Shown here one piece after another: positions 56,490-64,000 of a stretch of 64,000 nucleotides of DNA. Source of the DNA: Pedobacter sp. FW305-3-2-15-E-R2A2 (GTDB taxonomy: Bacteria > Bacteroidota > Bacteroidia > Sphingobacteriales > Sphingobacteriaceae); contig NZ_CP151803.1 of the NCBI RefSeq assembly GCF_038446955.1, forward strand, positions 434,001 through 498,000, given 5' to 3'. The translations under genes were made by a program, and so were the position numbers. Every line of letters begins with the position of its first letter. Position 1 is the stretch's first letter. A model generated the notes under the pieces. The model worked only from the letters and a program-made list of their open reading frames with translations, had not been told where the DNA came from and searched no databases.

Positions 56490-57824
56490 TTATTTTACAA
56501 TTTGTCCATATAGATCGAAGTCTTCGGCCCTGTCAATCTTCACATTAACAAAGCTTCCATTGGCGGCATAACCCGTTGCAGCATCAATTAAAACCTCATT
56601 ATCAACCTCCGGAGAGTCAAATTCTGTACGTCCGATAAAGAAATCCCCTTCTTTTCTATCGACCAGAACTTTATAGGTATTTCCTACTTTTTCCTGATTG
56701 ATGTCAAATGAAATTCCTTGTTGTAATTCCATGATCGCATCCACACGTTCTTGTTTCACTTCATCCGGTACATCATCTACCAGATTATGAGCATGTGTTT
56801 TTTCTTCATGAGAATAAGTGAAACATCCCAACCTGTCGAATCTTGTTTCTTCTACCCAGCTCAGCATTTCTTCAAAATCCTGTTCCGTTTCACCAGGATA
56901 TCCACAAATTAAAGTGGTACGCATGGCGATATTAGGTACTTTATCCCTGATCTGGTTCACAATGTCTATCGTTTTCTGTTTCGTGATCCCACGACGCATC
57001 GACTTTAACATGTTATCTGTGATGTGCTGTAAAGGCATATCCAGATATTTACAGATGTTCTCACGTTCGTTCATCGCATCCAGGATCTCCATAGGGAAGC
57101 CGGAAGGGTAGGCATATTGTAACCTGATCCATTCAATTCCCGGAACATCAGAAAGACGTCTTAACAATTCATCAAGGTTACGTTTTCCATAAATATCCAA
57201 ACCGTAATAGGTCAGGTCCTGAGCGATAAGGATCAATTCTTTTGTTCCGTTAGCTGCGAGGATCTTTGCTTCGTTCACCAACTCCTGCATGTCGCGGGAA
57301 ACGTGTTTTCCACGCATTAACGGAATGGCACAGAAAGAACAAGGGCGGTTACAGCCTTCTGCGATTTTGAAATACGCGAAATGAGAAGGAGTGGTCAATA
57401 ACCTTTCCCCGATCAGTTCGTGTTTATAATTCGCACCTAAGGAATGTAAGATGTTATTTAAATCGTTGGTACCAAAGAAAGCATCTACATTGGTAATCTC
57501 TGCTTCCAGCTCTGGTTTGTACCTTTCAGACAAACAGCCGGTCACGATTACTTTTCCTATTTTTCCAGCCTCTTTAAGTTCGCTGTATTGCAGGATCGTA
57601 TCGATAGATTCCTGTTTGGCATTGTCAATAAAACCGCAGGTATTGATGACTACAATATCATCCTTACCCATTTTATCAGACTCATGAACCACATCCATGC
57701 TATTGCCGCGAAGCTGACCCATTAAAACTTCTGAATCGTATAGGTTCTTGGAACAACCCAAAGTAATTACATTGATTTTAGGTTTTTTAACAGGGATAAT
57801 CTTAGATGTGGTTTTTGTATTCAT
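56490..57824 (-). CDS. rimO: Ribosomal protein S12 methylthiotransferase RimO
   Basis: Radical-SAM enzyme that methylthiolates an aspartate of ribosomal protein S12. 444 residues. The N-terminal cluster cysteines are Cys24, Cys63 and Cys97; the radical-SAM cysteines are Cys158, 162 and 165 (CNRPCSFC). A TRAM domain ends the protein. The N-terminus is a little long, with a Lys-rich lead. It lies on the same strand as ftsY, 38 bases after it. Confidence 0.95.
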   Translation of the reverse strand: MNTKTTSKIIPVKKPKINVITLGCSKNLYDSEVLMGQLRGNSMDVVHESDKMGKDDIVVINTCGFIDNAKQESIDTILQYSELKEAGKIGKVIVTGCLSERYKPELEAEITNVDAFFGTNDLNNILHSLGANYKHELIGERLLTTPSHFAYFKIAEGCNRPCSFCAIPLMRGKHVSRDMQELVNEAKILAANGTKELILIAQDLTYYGLDIYGKRNLDELLRRLSDVPGIEWIRLQYAYPSGFPMEILDAMNERENICKYLDMPLQHITDNMLKSMRRGITKQKTIDIVNQIRDKVPNIAMRTTLICGYPGETEQDFEEMLSWVEETRFDRLGCFTYSHEEKTHAHNLVDDVPDEVKQERVDAIMELQQGISFDINQEKVGNTYKVLVDRKEGDFFIGRTEFDSPEVDNEVLIDAATGYAANGSFVNVKIDRAEDFDLYGQIVK

Positions 57825-57862
57825 GTGTGTTTTTTATCTTGAAGCGGATCTTTAAATAATGT

Positions 57863-58825
57863 TTAATTAAATAAACTGTCCACAAAAGCTTTTTTGTCAA
57901 ATAATTGCAGGTCGTTTACGCTTTCGCCAACGCCTATGTATTTTACCGGAATTTTAAACTGATCAGAAATTCCGATCACCACACCGCCTTTGGCAGTGCC
58001 ATCCAGTTTGGTAATGGCCAATGCATTTACATCGGTCGCCTCTGTAAATTGTTTGCATTGTTCAAAGGCATTTTGCCCGGTTGAACCATCTAGTACCAAT
58101 AATATTTCATGTGGTGCATTAGGGATTACCTTTTCCATCACATTTTTGATCTTGCCCAATTCATTCATCAGACCGATCTTATTGTGCAGACGTCCGGCAG
58201 TATCGATAATCACGACATCCTCGCCATTGGCTACCGCAGACTGTAAAGTATCGAAAGCTACAGAAGCCGGGTCTGAACCCATGGCCTGTGCAACCACACG
58301 TACCCCAACACGCTCACCCCAGAGTTTAATCTGTTCTACAGCGGCCGCTCTGAACGTATCTGCTGCACCTAAAACTACCTTCAGGTTTTCTGCCTTCAGC
58401 TTATGCGCCAGCTTTCCGATCGTCGTCGTTTTACCAACACCGTTTACGCCAACCACCATAATTACATATGGCTTATGTTGTCCGTATTCAAATTTACGGA
58501 AATCATTGCTGTTGTTTTCGGAAAGCATCAATTGAATCTCATCGCGCAAAAGGCGGTGCAATTCTGATGTTGATAAATACTTGTCCTTAGCTACACGGCT
58601 CTGAATCCGGTCGATAATTTTTAAGGTAGTACTTACTCCAACATCGGAAGTAACCAAAACTTCTTCCAGATTATCGAGTACATCATCATCCACAGTCGAC
58701 TTACCGGCAACTGCTTTGGTGATCTTACTCAAAAAGCCCTCTTTAGTTTTCTCTAATCCCTTGTCTAGAGCTTCCTGCGCTTCCGGAGCGGTTTCCTTTT
58801 TCTTGAAAAAATCGAATAAACCCAT
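57863..58825 (-). CDS. ftsY: Signal recognition particle receptor FtsY
   Basis: GTPase that docks SRP-ribosome complexes at the membrane. 320 residues, with a short N-terminal acidic region compared with E. coli. The NG domain has G1 GVNGVGKTT (126-134), DTAGR, and TKLDGTAKGG. It begins after the terminator of the ribosomal-protein run and precedes rimO. Confidence 0.96.
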   Translation of the reverse strand: MGLFDFFKKKETAPEAQEALDKGLEKTKEGFLSKITKAVAGKSTVDDDVLDNLEEVLVTSDVGVSTTLKIIDRIQSRVAKDKYLSTSELHRLLRDEIQLMLSENNSNDFRKFEYGQHKPYVIMVVGVNGVGKTTTIGKLAHKLKAENLKVVLGAADTFRAAAVEQIKLWGERVGVRVVAQAMGSDPASVAFDTLQSAVANGEDVVIIDTAGRLHNKIGLMNELGKIKNVMEKVIPNAPHEILLVLDGSTGQNAFEQCKQFTEATDVNALAITKLDGTAKGGVVIGISDQFKIPVKYIGVGESVNDLQLFDKKAFVDSLFN

Positions 58826-58843
58826 ACGAATGTATAACTAAAC

Positions 58844-58877
58844 AAAAAAAGCCCTCCCATTTAAAAGGGACGGCTTT
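58844..58877 (-). terminator. Terminator after the rpmB-rpmG-DUF4295 run
   Basis: AAAGCC-C-TCCC pairs with GGGA-C-GGCTTT with one C-C mismatch; on the reverse strand the stem is followed by a seven-base T run. Confidence 0.8.
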
Positions 58878-58897
58878 AATATAATTAAATATTAAAA

Positions 58898-59056
58898 TTA
58901 TTTTTTAGATGCAGAAATAGCATCTTGAACGTGATCGTTGTGAACAATAACTTCTTTGAAAGAATAAGCACCTTTTGGTGATTTAGTCATTGTAATAACT
59001 TTTGAATATTCTTTTCCTTTTCCCGTTTTAAGGGTTGCAACTACCTTTTTTGCCAT
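58898..59056 (-). CDS. DUF4295 small basic protein, probable ribosomal protein (bL38-like)
   Basis: A 52-residue basic protein starting MAKKVVATLKTGKGKEYSKV and ending ISASKK. It follows rpmB and rpmG on the same strand. I recall that a small Bacteroidota-specific ribosomal protein named bL38 was found in the Flavobacterium johnsoniae ribosome structure, and DUF4295 fits its size and gene place. That identity is from memory and should be confirmed. The call as a small basic gene of the L28-L33 operon is firm. Confidence 0.88.
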   Translation of the reverse strand: MAKKVVATLKTGKGKEYSKVITMTKSPKGAYSFKEVIVHNDHVQDAISASKK

Positions 59057-59094
59057 GATCTAAATAGATTGTATTTAGTTAAATACTAAATGTA

Positions 59095-59277
59095 TTACTT
59101 AATTTCTTTATGTACAGTTACCTTTTTCAAAACTGGATTGAATTTTTTCAATTCTAATCTCTCAGTAGTGTTTTTACGGTTTTTAGTAGAGATATATCTA
59201 GACATACCAGGCATGCCACTAGTTTTATGCTCCGTACACTCTAAAATAACTTGTACTCTGTTACCTTTTTTTGCCAT
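59095..59277 (-). CDS. rpmG: Large-subunit ribosomal protein L33
   Basis: A 60-residue basic protein starting [18 protein letters not shown], with the L33 core [23 protein letters not shown]. It has a single cysteine and no CxxC pairs, so it is the zinc-free form. It lies between rpmB and the DUF4295 gene, with gaps of about 40 bases on each side. Confidence 0.97.
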   Translation of the reverse strand: MAKKGNRVQVILECTEHKTSGMPGMSRYISTKNRKNTTERLELKKFNPVLKKVTVHKEIK

Positions 59278-59317
59278 TTTATTAATCTTAAGGTCGATTC
59301 ACATCAACCATTGTTAT

Positions 59318-59551
59318 TTACAAATATCCTTTTTTCATGAAGCGATTAATCGCCTCAGTAATACCAATTTTATTAATGGTTTTGATAGCTGAAGTAGAAA
59401 CTTTCAGTGTTATCCAACGATCCTCATCAGGAATATAAAATTTCTGAAGTTGTAAGTTGGGATAAAACTTACGCTTAGTTTTAACGTTTGAGTGAGAAAC
59501 ATTAAAACCTGTCATTGCCATTTTTCCGGTTAAATCACAAACTCTAGACAT
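59318..59551 (-). CDS. rpmB: Large-subunit ribosomal protein L28
   Basis: A 77-residue basic protein starting [20 protein letters not shown]. It has [10 protein letters not shown] and a helical C-terminus. Only one cysteine is present where zinc forms have CxxC, so it is zinc-free. It is the first gene of the ribosomal run, with a promoter upstream at 59603-59633. Confidence 0.97.
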   Translation of the reverse strand: MSRVCDLTGKMAMTGFNVSHSNVKTKRKFYPNLQLQKFYIPDEDRWITLKVSTSAIKTINKIGITEAINRFMKKGYL

Positions 59552-59602
59552 GCCTTTAAATATAGTGTGTTAATTGTTCTTTCTTAATTTTTTAAGAGTG
59601 TG

Positions 59603-59633
59603 CAAATATCAATAAAATATTTGTAATCATCAA
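59603..59633 (-). promoter_or_regulatory. Promoter of the rpmB operon
   Basis: On the reverse strand TTG (59633-59631) is followed by a 20-base gap and GATATTTG (59610-59603), one base off the TAnnTTTG consensus. The leader is about 45 bases. Confidence 0.45.
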
Positions 59634-59738
59634 GTAGGTATCTAAAATATTTTCAATTTATTTACAGCACGTTGCGAACTGTAGCTTAGATTCCTGTTGA
59701 GGACGCTCCCGGGGCGCAATATACAACATTTAAACGGA

Positions 59739-60176
59739 TTAAACGACCACTGCCTCTTCCAAATCACCTAAAAGATTCTCAAATTGCAGCACATAACGCC
59801 TCGCTTCGTTAATATAATGCACCAGTTCCGGCCTTTCTTCCTGGCTCAATTGCTGTAGCCAGACCTGTTTATGTGTTTGTAAATGATACAACGTAGCCGT
59901 TACCCCATAAGCCTTATGCGGCGTTTTCAGCTGCGGATGTAAGACCTCATGTAACTCCAGCTCCGAAATCCCCGGCAGGGAAATGGCCTTCATCATCGAA
60001 ACAATAGTAATGGGAAGGAGCAGCTCGTAAATCTCCTTGAGTAAAGAGCGGAGGTGTTGATGCTGAGCCTTATGGGTATCCAGGTTCCATTTTAAAGAAT
60101 CTGTACGGTAATGCTGGTTGGCCAGCTCAGCACGCCTTAGCGTTTCGGAAATCTGGTCGAATAGTTGTTTACTCAT
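59739..60176 (-). CDS. Hypothetical helical protein
   Basis: About 145 residues starting MSKQLFDQISETLRRAELANQ. It is soluble, Leu- and His-rich and mostly helical, with no signal peptide. The ATG at 60176 is chosen over one at 60263 because the earlier frame adds a non-helical lead across the upstream region. No family is recognised. It lies upstream of the divergent acs gene, with about 150 bases between the starts. Confidence 0.5.
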   Translation of the reverse strand: MSKQLFDQISETLRRAELANQHYRTDSLKWNLDTHKAQHQHLRSLLKEIYELLLPITIVSMMKAISLPGISELELHEVLHPQLKTPHKAYGVTATLYHLQTHKQVWLQQLSQEERPELVHYINEARRYVLQFENLLGDLEEAVVV

Positions 60177-60269
60177 AAGTCGGTGTTTGAGGTTAAACAA
60201 TAGACAATCCAGGAGTGCATTTGGTTTAAAAAGAAATTCAGGAAAGCACCCAAAACCTGTCATTAAAAT

Positions 60270-60299
60270 TTTGTTAGCTTTTTAATAAAGGTATATTTG
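60270..60299 (+). promoter_or_regulatory. Well-formed Bacteroidota promoter for acs
   Basis: TTTG (60270-60273), an 18-base spacer, then TATATTTG (60292-60299). It is the best full match to the TTTG-N19-TAnnTTTG consensus seen in the window. Confidence 0.65.
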
Positions 60300-60327
60300 A
60301 GTTTTAGTTATTGACCTAAACCAAATC

Positions 60328-62220
60328 ATGCAAATTAATTCTTTTGAAGAGTATCAGGAAACGTATAAACTGAGCGTTGAGCAGCCCGAACAATTCTGGG
60401 CTGGTATAGCAGACAAATTTTTGTGGAGAAAGAAATGGGACAAAGTATTGTCCTGGAATTTCTCCGAACCGAACATTAAATGGTTTGAAGGGGCAAAGTT
60501 AAACATTACCGAGAACTGCCTTGATCGTCACCTTGCAGAAAATGGAGATAAACCGGCTATTATCTGGGAGCCTAATGATCCTCAGAAGGATAGCATCACT
60601 TTAAGCTATAAAATTTTACATGAACAGGTATGCCGGTTTGCCAATGTGCTAAAGAAAAACGGCGTTAGAAAAGGAGATCGGGTATGTATATATATGCCTA
60701 TGGTTCCGGAACTTGCTGTAGCTGTATTGGCTTGCGCAAGGATTGGCGCCGTCCACTCCGTTGTTTTCGGTGGATTTTCCGCCAAATCTATTGCCGACAG
60801 GATCAATGATGCCGAATGTAAGGTCGTCATCACTGCCGATGGTGCCTTCAGAGGAAATAAACAAATTCAATTGAAAGAAGTGATTGACGACGCCCTGATC
60901 GGATGCCCGACAGTGGAGCGTGTAATCGTCCTGACCCATACCCGTACACCGGTATCCATGCTTAAAGGCCGTGATATCTGGTGGGAGGATGAAATAAAAT
61001 TAGTAGATACCAACTGTCCGGCAGAAGAGATGGATGCCGAAGATCTGTTGTTTATATTATATACTTCCGGTTCTACCGGCAAACCTAAAGGTGTAGTACA
61101 TACCATTGGTGGTTATATGGTCTATGCAGGATATACCTTTTCTAACGTATTTAACTACCAGAAAGACGAAGTGTTTTTCTGCACGGCTGATATCGGCTGG
61201 ATCACCGGACATTCTTATATCGTATACGGTCCGCTTTCTCAGGGCGCAACAACCCTGATGTTCGAAGGAATTCCAACTTATCCGGATGCTTCCAGAATGT
61301 GGCAGGTGGTAGAGAAACATAAAGTAAACATCTTATATACTGCACCAACGGCCATCCGCTCTTTAATGAGCTTCGGAGAAGAGCCTTTAAATGGCATAGA
61401 CATGAGTTCCCTTCGCGTACTGGGCTCTGTTGGTGAACCGATCAATGAAGAAGCATGGCATTGGTTCGATGAAAACATCGGAAAAAGTAAATGTCCGATT
61501 GTAGATACCTGGTGGCAAACGGAAACGGGTGGAATCATGATTTCCCCGATCGCTTTTGTAACGCCTACCAAGCCTAGTTATGCGACTTTACCATTGCCCG
61601 GTATTCAACCGATCCTGGTCGATGAAAACGGAAATGAGATTGAAGGAAATGGCGTAAACGGAAACCTTTGTATTAAGTTTCCATGGCCGGGAATGATCCG
61701 TACAACTTATGGAGACCATGAACGTTGTAAACAAACCTATTTCTCTACTTACGAAAACCTTTACTTTACCGGTGATGGTTGTTTGAGAGATGAGGATGGT
61801 TATTACAGAATCACCGGTAGGGTAGATGATGTGATCAATGTATCCGGACACCGGATTGGTACTGCTGAAGTGGAAAATGCCATTAACATGCACGCCGGAG
61901 TGGTGGAAAGCGCAGTGGTCGGTTTCCCTCATGAAGTAAAAGGCCAGGGTATCTATGCATTTGTCATCTTCCCGAACCACCATGAGGATGCAGAACTTAC
62001 CCGCAAAGATATCCTGCAAACGGTAACCCGTGTAATCGGTGCCATCGCTAAACCGGATAAAATTCTTTTTGTTACGGGATTGCCTAAAACACGTTCCGGT
62101 AAAATTATGAGACGTATTTTAAGAAAAATTGCAGAAGGAGATACTTCAAATCTTGGAGACATCACTACTTTATTAGATCCCGCTGTAGTAGAAGAAATCA
62201 TCGAGAAATCTCAGAAATAA
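60328..62220 (+). CDS. acs: Acetyl-CoA synthetase
   Basis: Makes acetyl-CoA from acetate, ATP and CoA through acetyl-AMP. 630 residues. The AMP-binding P-loop YTSGSTGKPKG is near 246-256, and WWQTETGG lies near 390. The C-terminal lysine in PKTRSGKIMRR (near residue 592) is the site that is acetylated in known enzymes. It is a single gene with a strong promoter and two terminator-like hairpins after it. Confidence 0.97.
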   Translation: MQINSFEEYQETYKLSVEQPEQFWAGIADKFLWRKKWDKVLSWNFSEPNIKWFEGAKLNITENCLDRHLAENGDKPAIIWEPNDPQKDSITLSYKILHEQVCRFANVLKKNGVRKGDRVCIYMPMVPELAVAVLACARIGAVHSVVFGGFSAKSIADRINDAECKVVITADGAFRGNKQIQLKEVIDDALIGCPTVERVIVLTHTRTPVSMLKGRDIWWEDEIKLVDTNCPAEEMDAEDLLFILYTSGSTGKPKGVVHTIGGYMVYAGYTFSNVFNYQKDEVFFCTADIGWITGHSYIVYGPLSQGATTLMFEGIPTYPDASRMWQVVEKHKVNILYTAPTAIRSLMSFGEEPLNGIDMSSLRVLGSVGEPINEEAWHWFDENIGKSKCPIVDTWWQTETGGIMISPIAFVTPTKPSYATLPLPGIQPILVDENGNEIEGNGVNGNLCIKFPWPGMIRTTYGDHERCKQTYFSTYENLYFTGDGCLRDEDGYYRITGRVDDVINVSGHRIGTAEVENAINMHAGVVESAVVGFPHEVKGQGIYAFVIFPNHHEDAELTRKDILQTVTRVIGAIAKPDKILFVTGLPKTRSGKIMRRILRKIAEGDTSNLGDITTLLDPAVVEEIIEKSQK

Positions 62221-62255
62221 GTTTTTTTCGTAGTTCAGAAAGAAACCCTTAATGC

Positions 62256-62293
62256 GAAATGCCCCTAATAAACAGACTTATTAGGGGCATTTC
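62256..62293. terminator. Perfect 16-base-pair hairpin after acs
   Basis: GAAATGCCCCTAATAA and its complement enclose the loop ACAGAC. The T run is weak, but the stem is very strong. Confidence 0.7.
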
Positions 62294-62311
62294 AATATTC
62301 AAAAAGAACAG

Positions 62312-62343
62312 GGGCCTCTTTTATGGATTAGGCCCGTTTTTTT
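62312..62343 (+). terminator. Second intrinsic terminator after acs
   Basis: GGGCCT pairs with AGGCCC around a 12-base loop and is followed by a seven-base T run. Confidence 0.7.
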
Positions 62344-62369
62344 GGGATTAATCAGGATATTCAGGTTTT

Positions 62370-63059
62370 TTACTGCGTAGAAGAGACGCTGAAATTAACC
62401 TTGTCAGGATTCTTGTTGAACTGCCCCTGGTACCAGTCCTTTAATAGCTGTGTCTTAAATTTCTCATTGCTGTTTACCCCTCTGACCAATGCTTTTGCAG
62501 AAGCAGTCCCGTCTATGCCATTTCTCGCTTCATAAAGTACATAATCAACCAGGGTATGGTCATAAGGCTTTGGCCCCTTAAAAGCGAGCATGGTTCCATC
62601 TTTTCCAACAATAAAGGGAACCATAGTGGATTCTTTTAGTGCAGAAAGGAATTTTTTGGATGCTTCGTCATGAACGAGAAAATAATTGTTTTGACCACTG
62701 GTTTTTTGATCATCAGCAGTCCAGGCTGCCTGATCTGTCCCGATAAAGAAATCGGCAAACACGACATCAGGGTACTTTTCAAAACGTTTCTTTAAAGCGG
62801 TATAATCCTTATCCTTTTCTCCAGGAGGGCGATTTGACGGACTGGTCCATACATAGAAATAGACCGTCTTACCTTCGTATAAACTGGCAAAAGTATGTTT
62901 CTTTCCTTGCTGATCCATTAGCTGAAAAGAAGAAACGTTCATGTCGGTATGGTCATTGTATCCTTTCACTACTGCTTTGACCAGACCCTTGACCATCATG
63001 GTGCAGGAACTTTGAGACAAGGAAAGTAAAATAAGGGAGGCGTAAAATAGTTTTTTCAT
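62370..63059 (-). CDS. Thioredoxin-fold lipoprotein lacking the active-site cysteines
   Basis: About 229 residues. The signal peptide MKKLFYASLILLSLSQSSC is a lipoprotein signal. The mature part looks like a redoxin fold (FQLMDQQGKKHTFASLYEGKTVYFYVW), but the position where WCxxC would sit reads VWTSPSNRPPG, so it has no CxxC. A cis-proline-like STMVPFIVGKDG is kept. It is probably not a disulfide catalyst. The ATG at 63059 is chosen as it gives the lipoprotein signal. No family name assigned. Confidence 0.65.
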   Translation of the reverse strand: MKKLFYASLILLSLSQSSCTMMVKGLVKAVVKGYNDHTDMNVSSFQLMDQQGKKHTFASLYEGKTVYFYVWTSPSNRPPGEKDKDYTALKKRFEKYPDVVFADFFIGTDQAAWTADDQKTSGQNNYFLVHDEASKKFLSALKESTMVPFIVGKDGTMLAFKGPKPYDHTLVDYVLYEARNGIDGTASAKALVRGVNSNEKFKTQLLKDWYQGQFNKNPDKVNFSVSSTQ

Positions 63060-63212
63060 ATCAGTTCTATTGGTTTTTATGGGTTGAAAATCGGAATGTC
63101 CCCTATATACCAGATGAACAAAACAGGCCAAAGGTTACATGAAATCAAACAAATATTTTCAAAACCTGTTATTATGGTATCTATTTATTGTTAAACATTA
63201 AAAAAACGGATC

Positions 63213-63398
63213 ATGGATAAGTTAGAATTAAAAGGAAAATGGAATGAGATCAAGGGTAAAGTAAAACAAGCTTATGCGGATCTTACCGATGATGATTTGA
63301 AATATGAAGAGGGGAAAGATGAGGAGTTGTATGGAAAGTTACAACAGAAAACCGGGAAGACCCGTGATGAACTGGTCACCTGGATCAAATCATTGTAA
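63213..63398 (+). CDS. CsbD-family stress protein
   Basis: A 61-residue acidic/basic helical protein with the CsbD pattern [23 protein letters not shown]. Family members are induced by general stress or envelope stress in several phyla; the molecular role is unknown. Single gene with its own hairpin after it. Confidence 0.92.
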   Translation: MDKLELKGKWNEIKGKVKQAYADLTDDDLKYEEGKDEELYGKLQQKTGKTRDELVTWIKSL

Positions 63399-63410
63399 TA
63401 ATGGAATAAA

Positions 63411-63447
63411 AAAGCCCCCAATAAGTATCTAACTTTTTGGGGGTTTT
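63411..63447. terminator. Bidirectional terminator between csbD-like and M16 genes
   Basis: AAAGCCCCCA pairs with TGGGGGTTTT with a one-base bulge; A and T runs flank both sides. Confidence 0.75.
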
Positions 63448-63500
63448 TCAAGCAAGGGCTTTTTCGTTAAAGGTCATCACCAGACCTCTGAAATCAGTTT

Positions 63501-64000
63501 TTAATAACCAAATATCTGTTCTAGGGTCAATTTGTTCACTGTTCCAAATTTCTGCATGTCCTCTGATTTTACATTTTTCTCGGAAGCAACAATACAATAA
63601 TTGTAGGGCTTATTGGCCACATTATTGGTATGGAAAGCTTTGATATCTGTAAAGGTTAAAGGCTTCAGCTCCTTGTATTCATCAATTCTTGAATCATGAT
63701 CCAATCCTAGTTTTTTATTGGCAAAGTAGCTGGCAATGATGTCATCTTTGGTGATTCTGTCGGTTTCAATCGCATTCATTGCATTGTACTTAGAGGCTTC
63801 GAATGATTTTGCAGATTCAGGAAGATCATTTAACAATTCATTCATTCCTTTTACGGCATCGTTCATTTTATCAGCCTGACTACCTACGTAAGCTACCATT
63901 GCATATTGTTTATCTGCTCTGTCTGGTGCGGAATAAACGGCAAAAGTAGAGTATGCCAATGCTTTGGATTCTCTGATGGTCTGGAAAACGATAGAACCCA
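63501..64000 (-). CDS. M16-family metallopeptidase (insulinase-like), C-terminal part only
   Basis: The frame is open across the right edge, so only the last ~166 residues are present. FQTIRESKALAYSTFAVY is the strongly conserved M16 C-domain motif, followed by APDRADKQYAMVAYVGSQ. The zinc-binding HxxEH would lie in the missing N-terminal half. A TTG at 63959 is not the real start. Confidence 0.85.
   Translation of the reverse strand, partial: GSIVFQTIRESKALAYSTFAVYSAPDRADKQYAMVAYVGSQADKMNDAVKGMNELLNDLPESAKSFEASKYNAMNAIETDRITKDDIIASYFANKKLGLDHDSRIDEYKELKPLTFTDIKAFHTNNVANKPYNYCIVASEKNVKSEDMQKFGTVNKLTLEQIFGY

Noticed and set aside
1..64000. tRNA, rRNA, CRISPR arrays, insertion sequences or integrases
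   Set aside because: Intergenic gaps were read for cloverleaf ends, spaced repeats and transposase-like frames; none were seen. A covariance-model search could still find something short.

Overview
The window looks like chromosome from a Bacteroidota bacterium, most likely family Sphingobacteriaceae (Pedobacter-like). The evidence is two SusC/SusD outer-membrane pairs, a DUF4295 gene beside rpmG and rpmB, BshC for bacillithiol synthesis, a TamB-tsaD divergent pair, a parA-parB-DUF5683-dapB-lepB run, and many promoters with the Bacteroidota -7 element TAnnTTTG. Shine-Dalgarno sequences are almost absent. The genus is inferred from remembered gene style and was not tested by a search.

Layout. 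Positions 1-21000 are housekeeping: tamB / tsaD, recA, nth, an ECF sigma factor with a small companion, uvrA, a LysE-type exporter, a DUF2157 membrane protein and a Kef-type antiporter. The reverse-strand run ftsX - DUF3098 - uppP - truB - yitT-like - ribF follows. Positions 21000-26000 hold a small lipoprotein, a CLC protein of the fluoride type and leuS. Positions 26000-32500 hold exported glycosidases (GH29 and GH3) and an outer-membrane beta-barrel. Positions 32500-39750 hold a peptide-type solute-binding lipoprotein, a cytosolic half-size binding-protein relative, an FMN reductase and the parA-parB-DUF5683-dapB-lepB cluster.

Positions 40169-53765 are the accessory block: susC1-susD1, a ROK regulator, susC2-susD2, then an exported redoxin and a protein that fuses a c-type cytochrome to a copper monooxygenase (PHM/DBM-like) module with every expected copper ligand visible. 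This last pair is the best candidate for a poorly described system. Positions 53769-63400 return to housekeeping: an Ldh-family oxidoreductase and bshC (translationally coupled), rimO, ftsY, DUF4295, rpmG, rpmB, acs, a cysteine-less thioredoxin-fold lipoprotein and a CsbD protein. An M16 peptidase runs off the right edge.

Functional reading. DNA maintenance (recA, nth, uvrA, parAB), envelope assembly (tamB, ftsX, uppP, lepB) and translation (tsaD, truB, leuS, rimO, rpmB, rpmG, DUF4295) dominate. The variable part is glycan or other nutrient capture at the cell surface. No tRNA, rRNA, CRISPR array, insertion sequence or prophage was seen.
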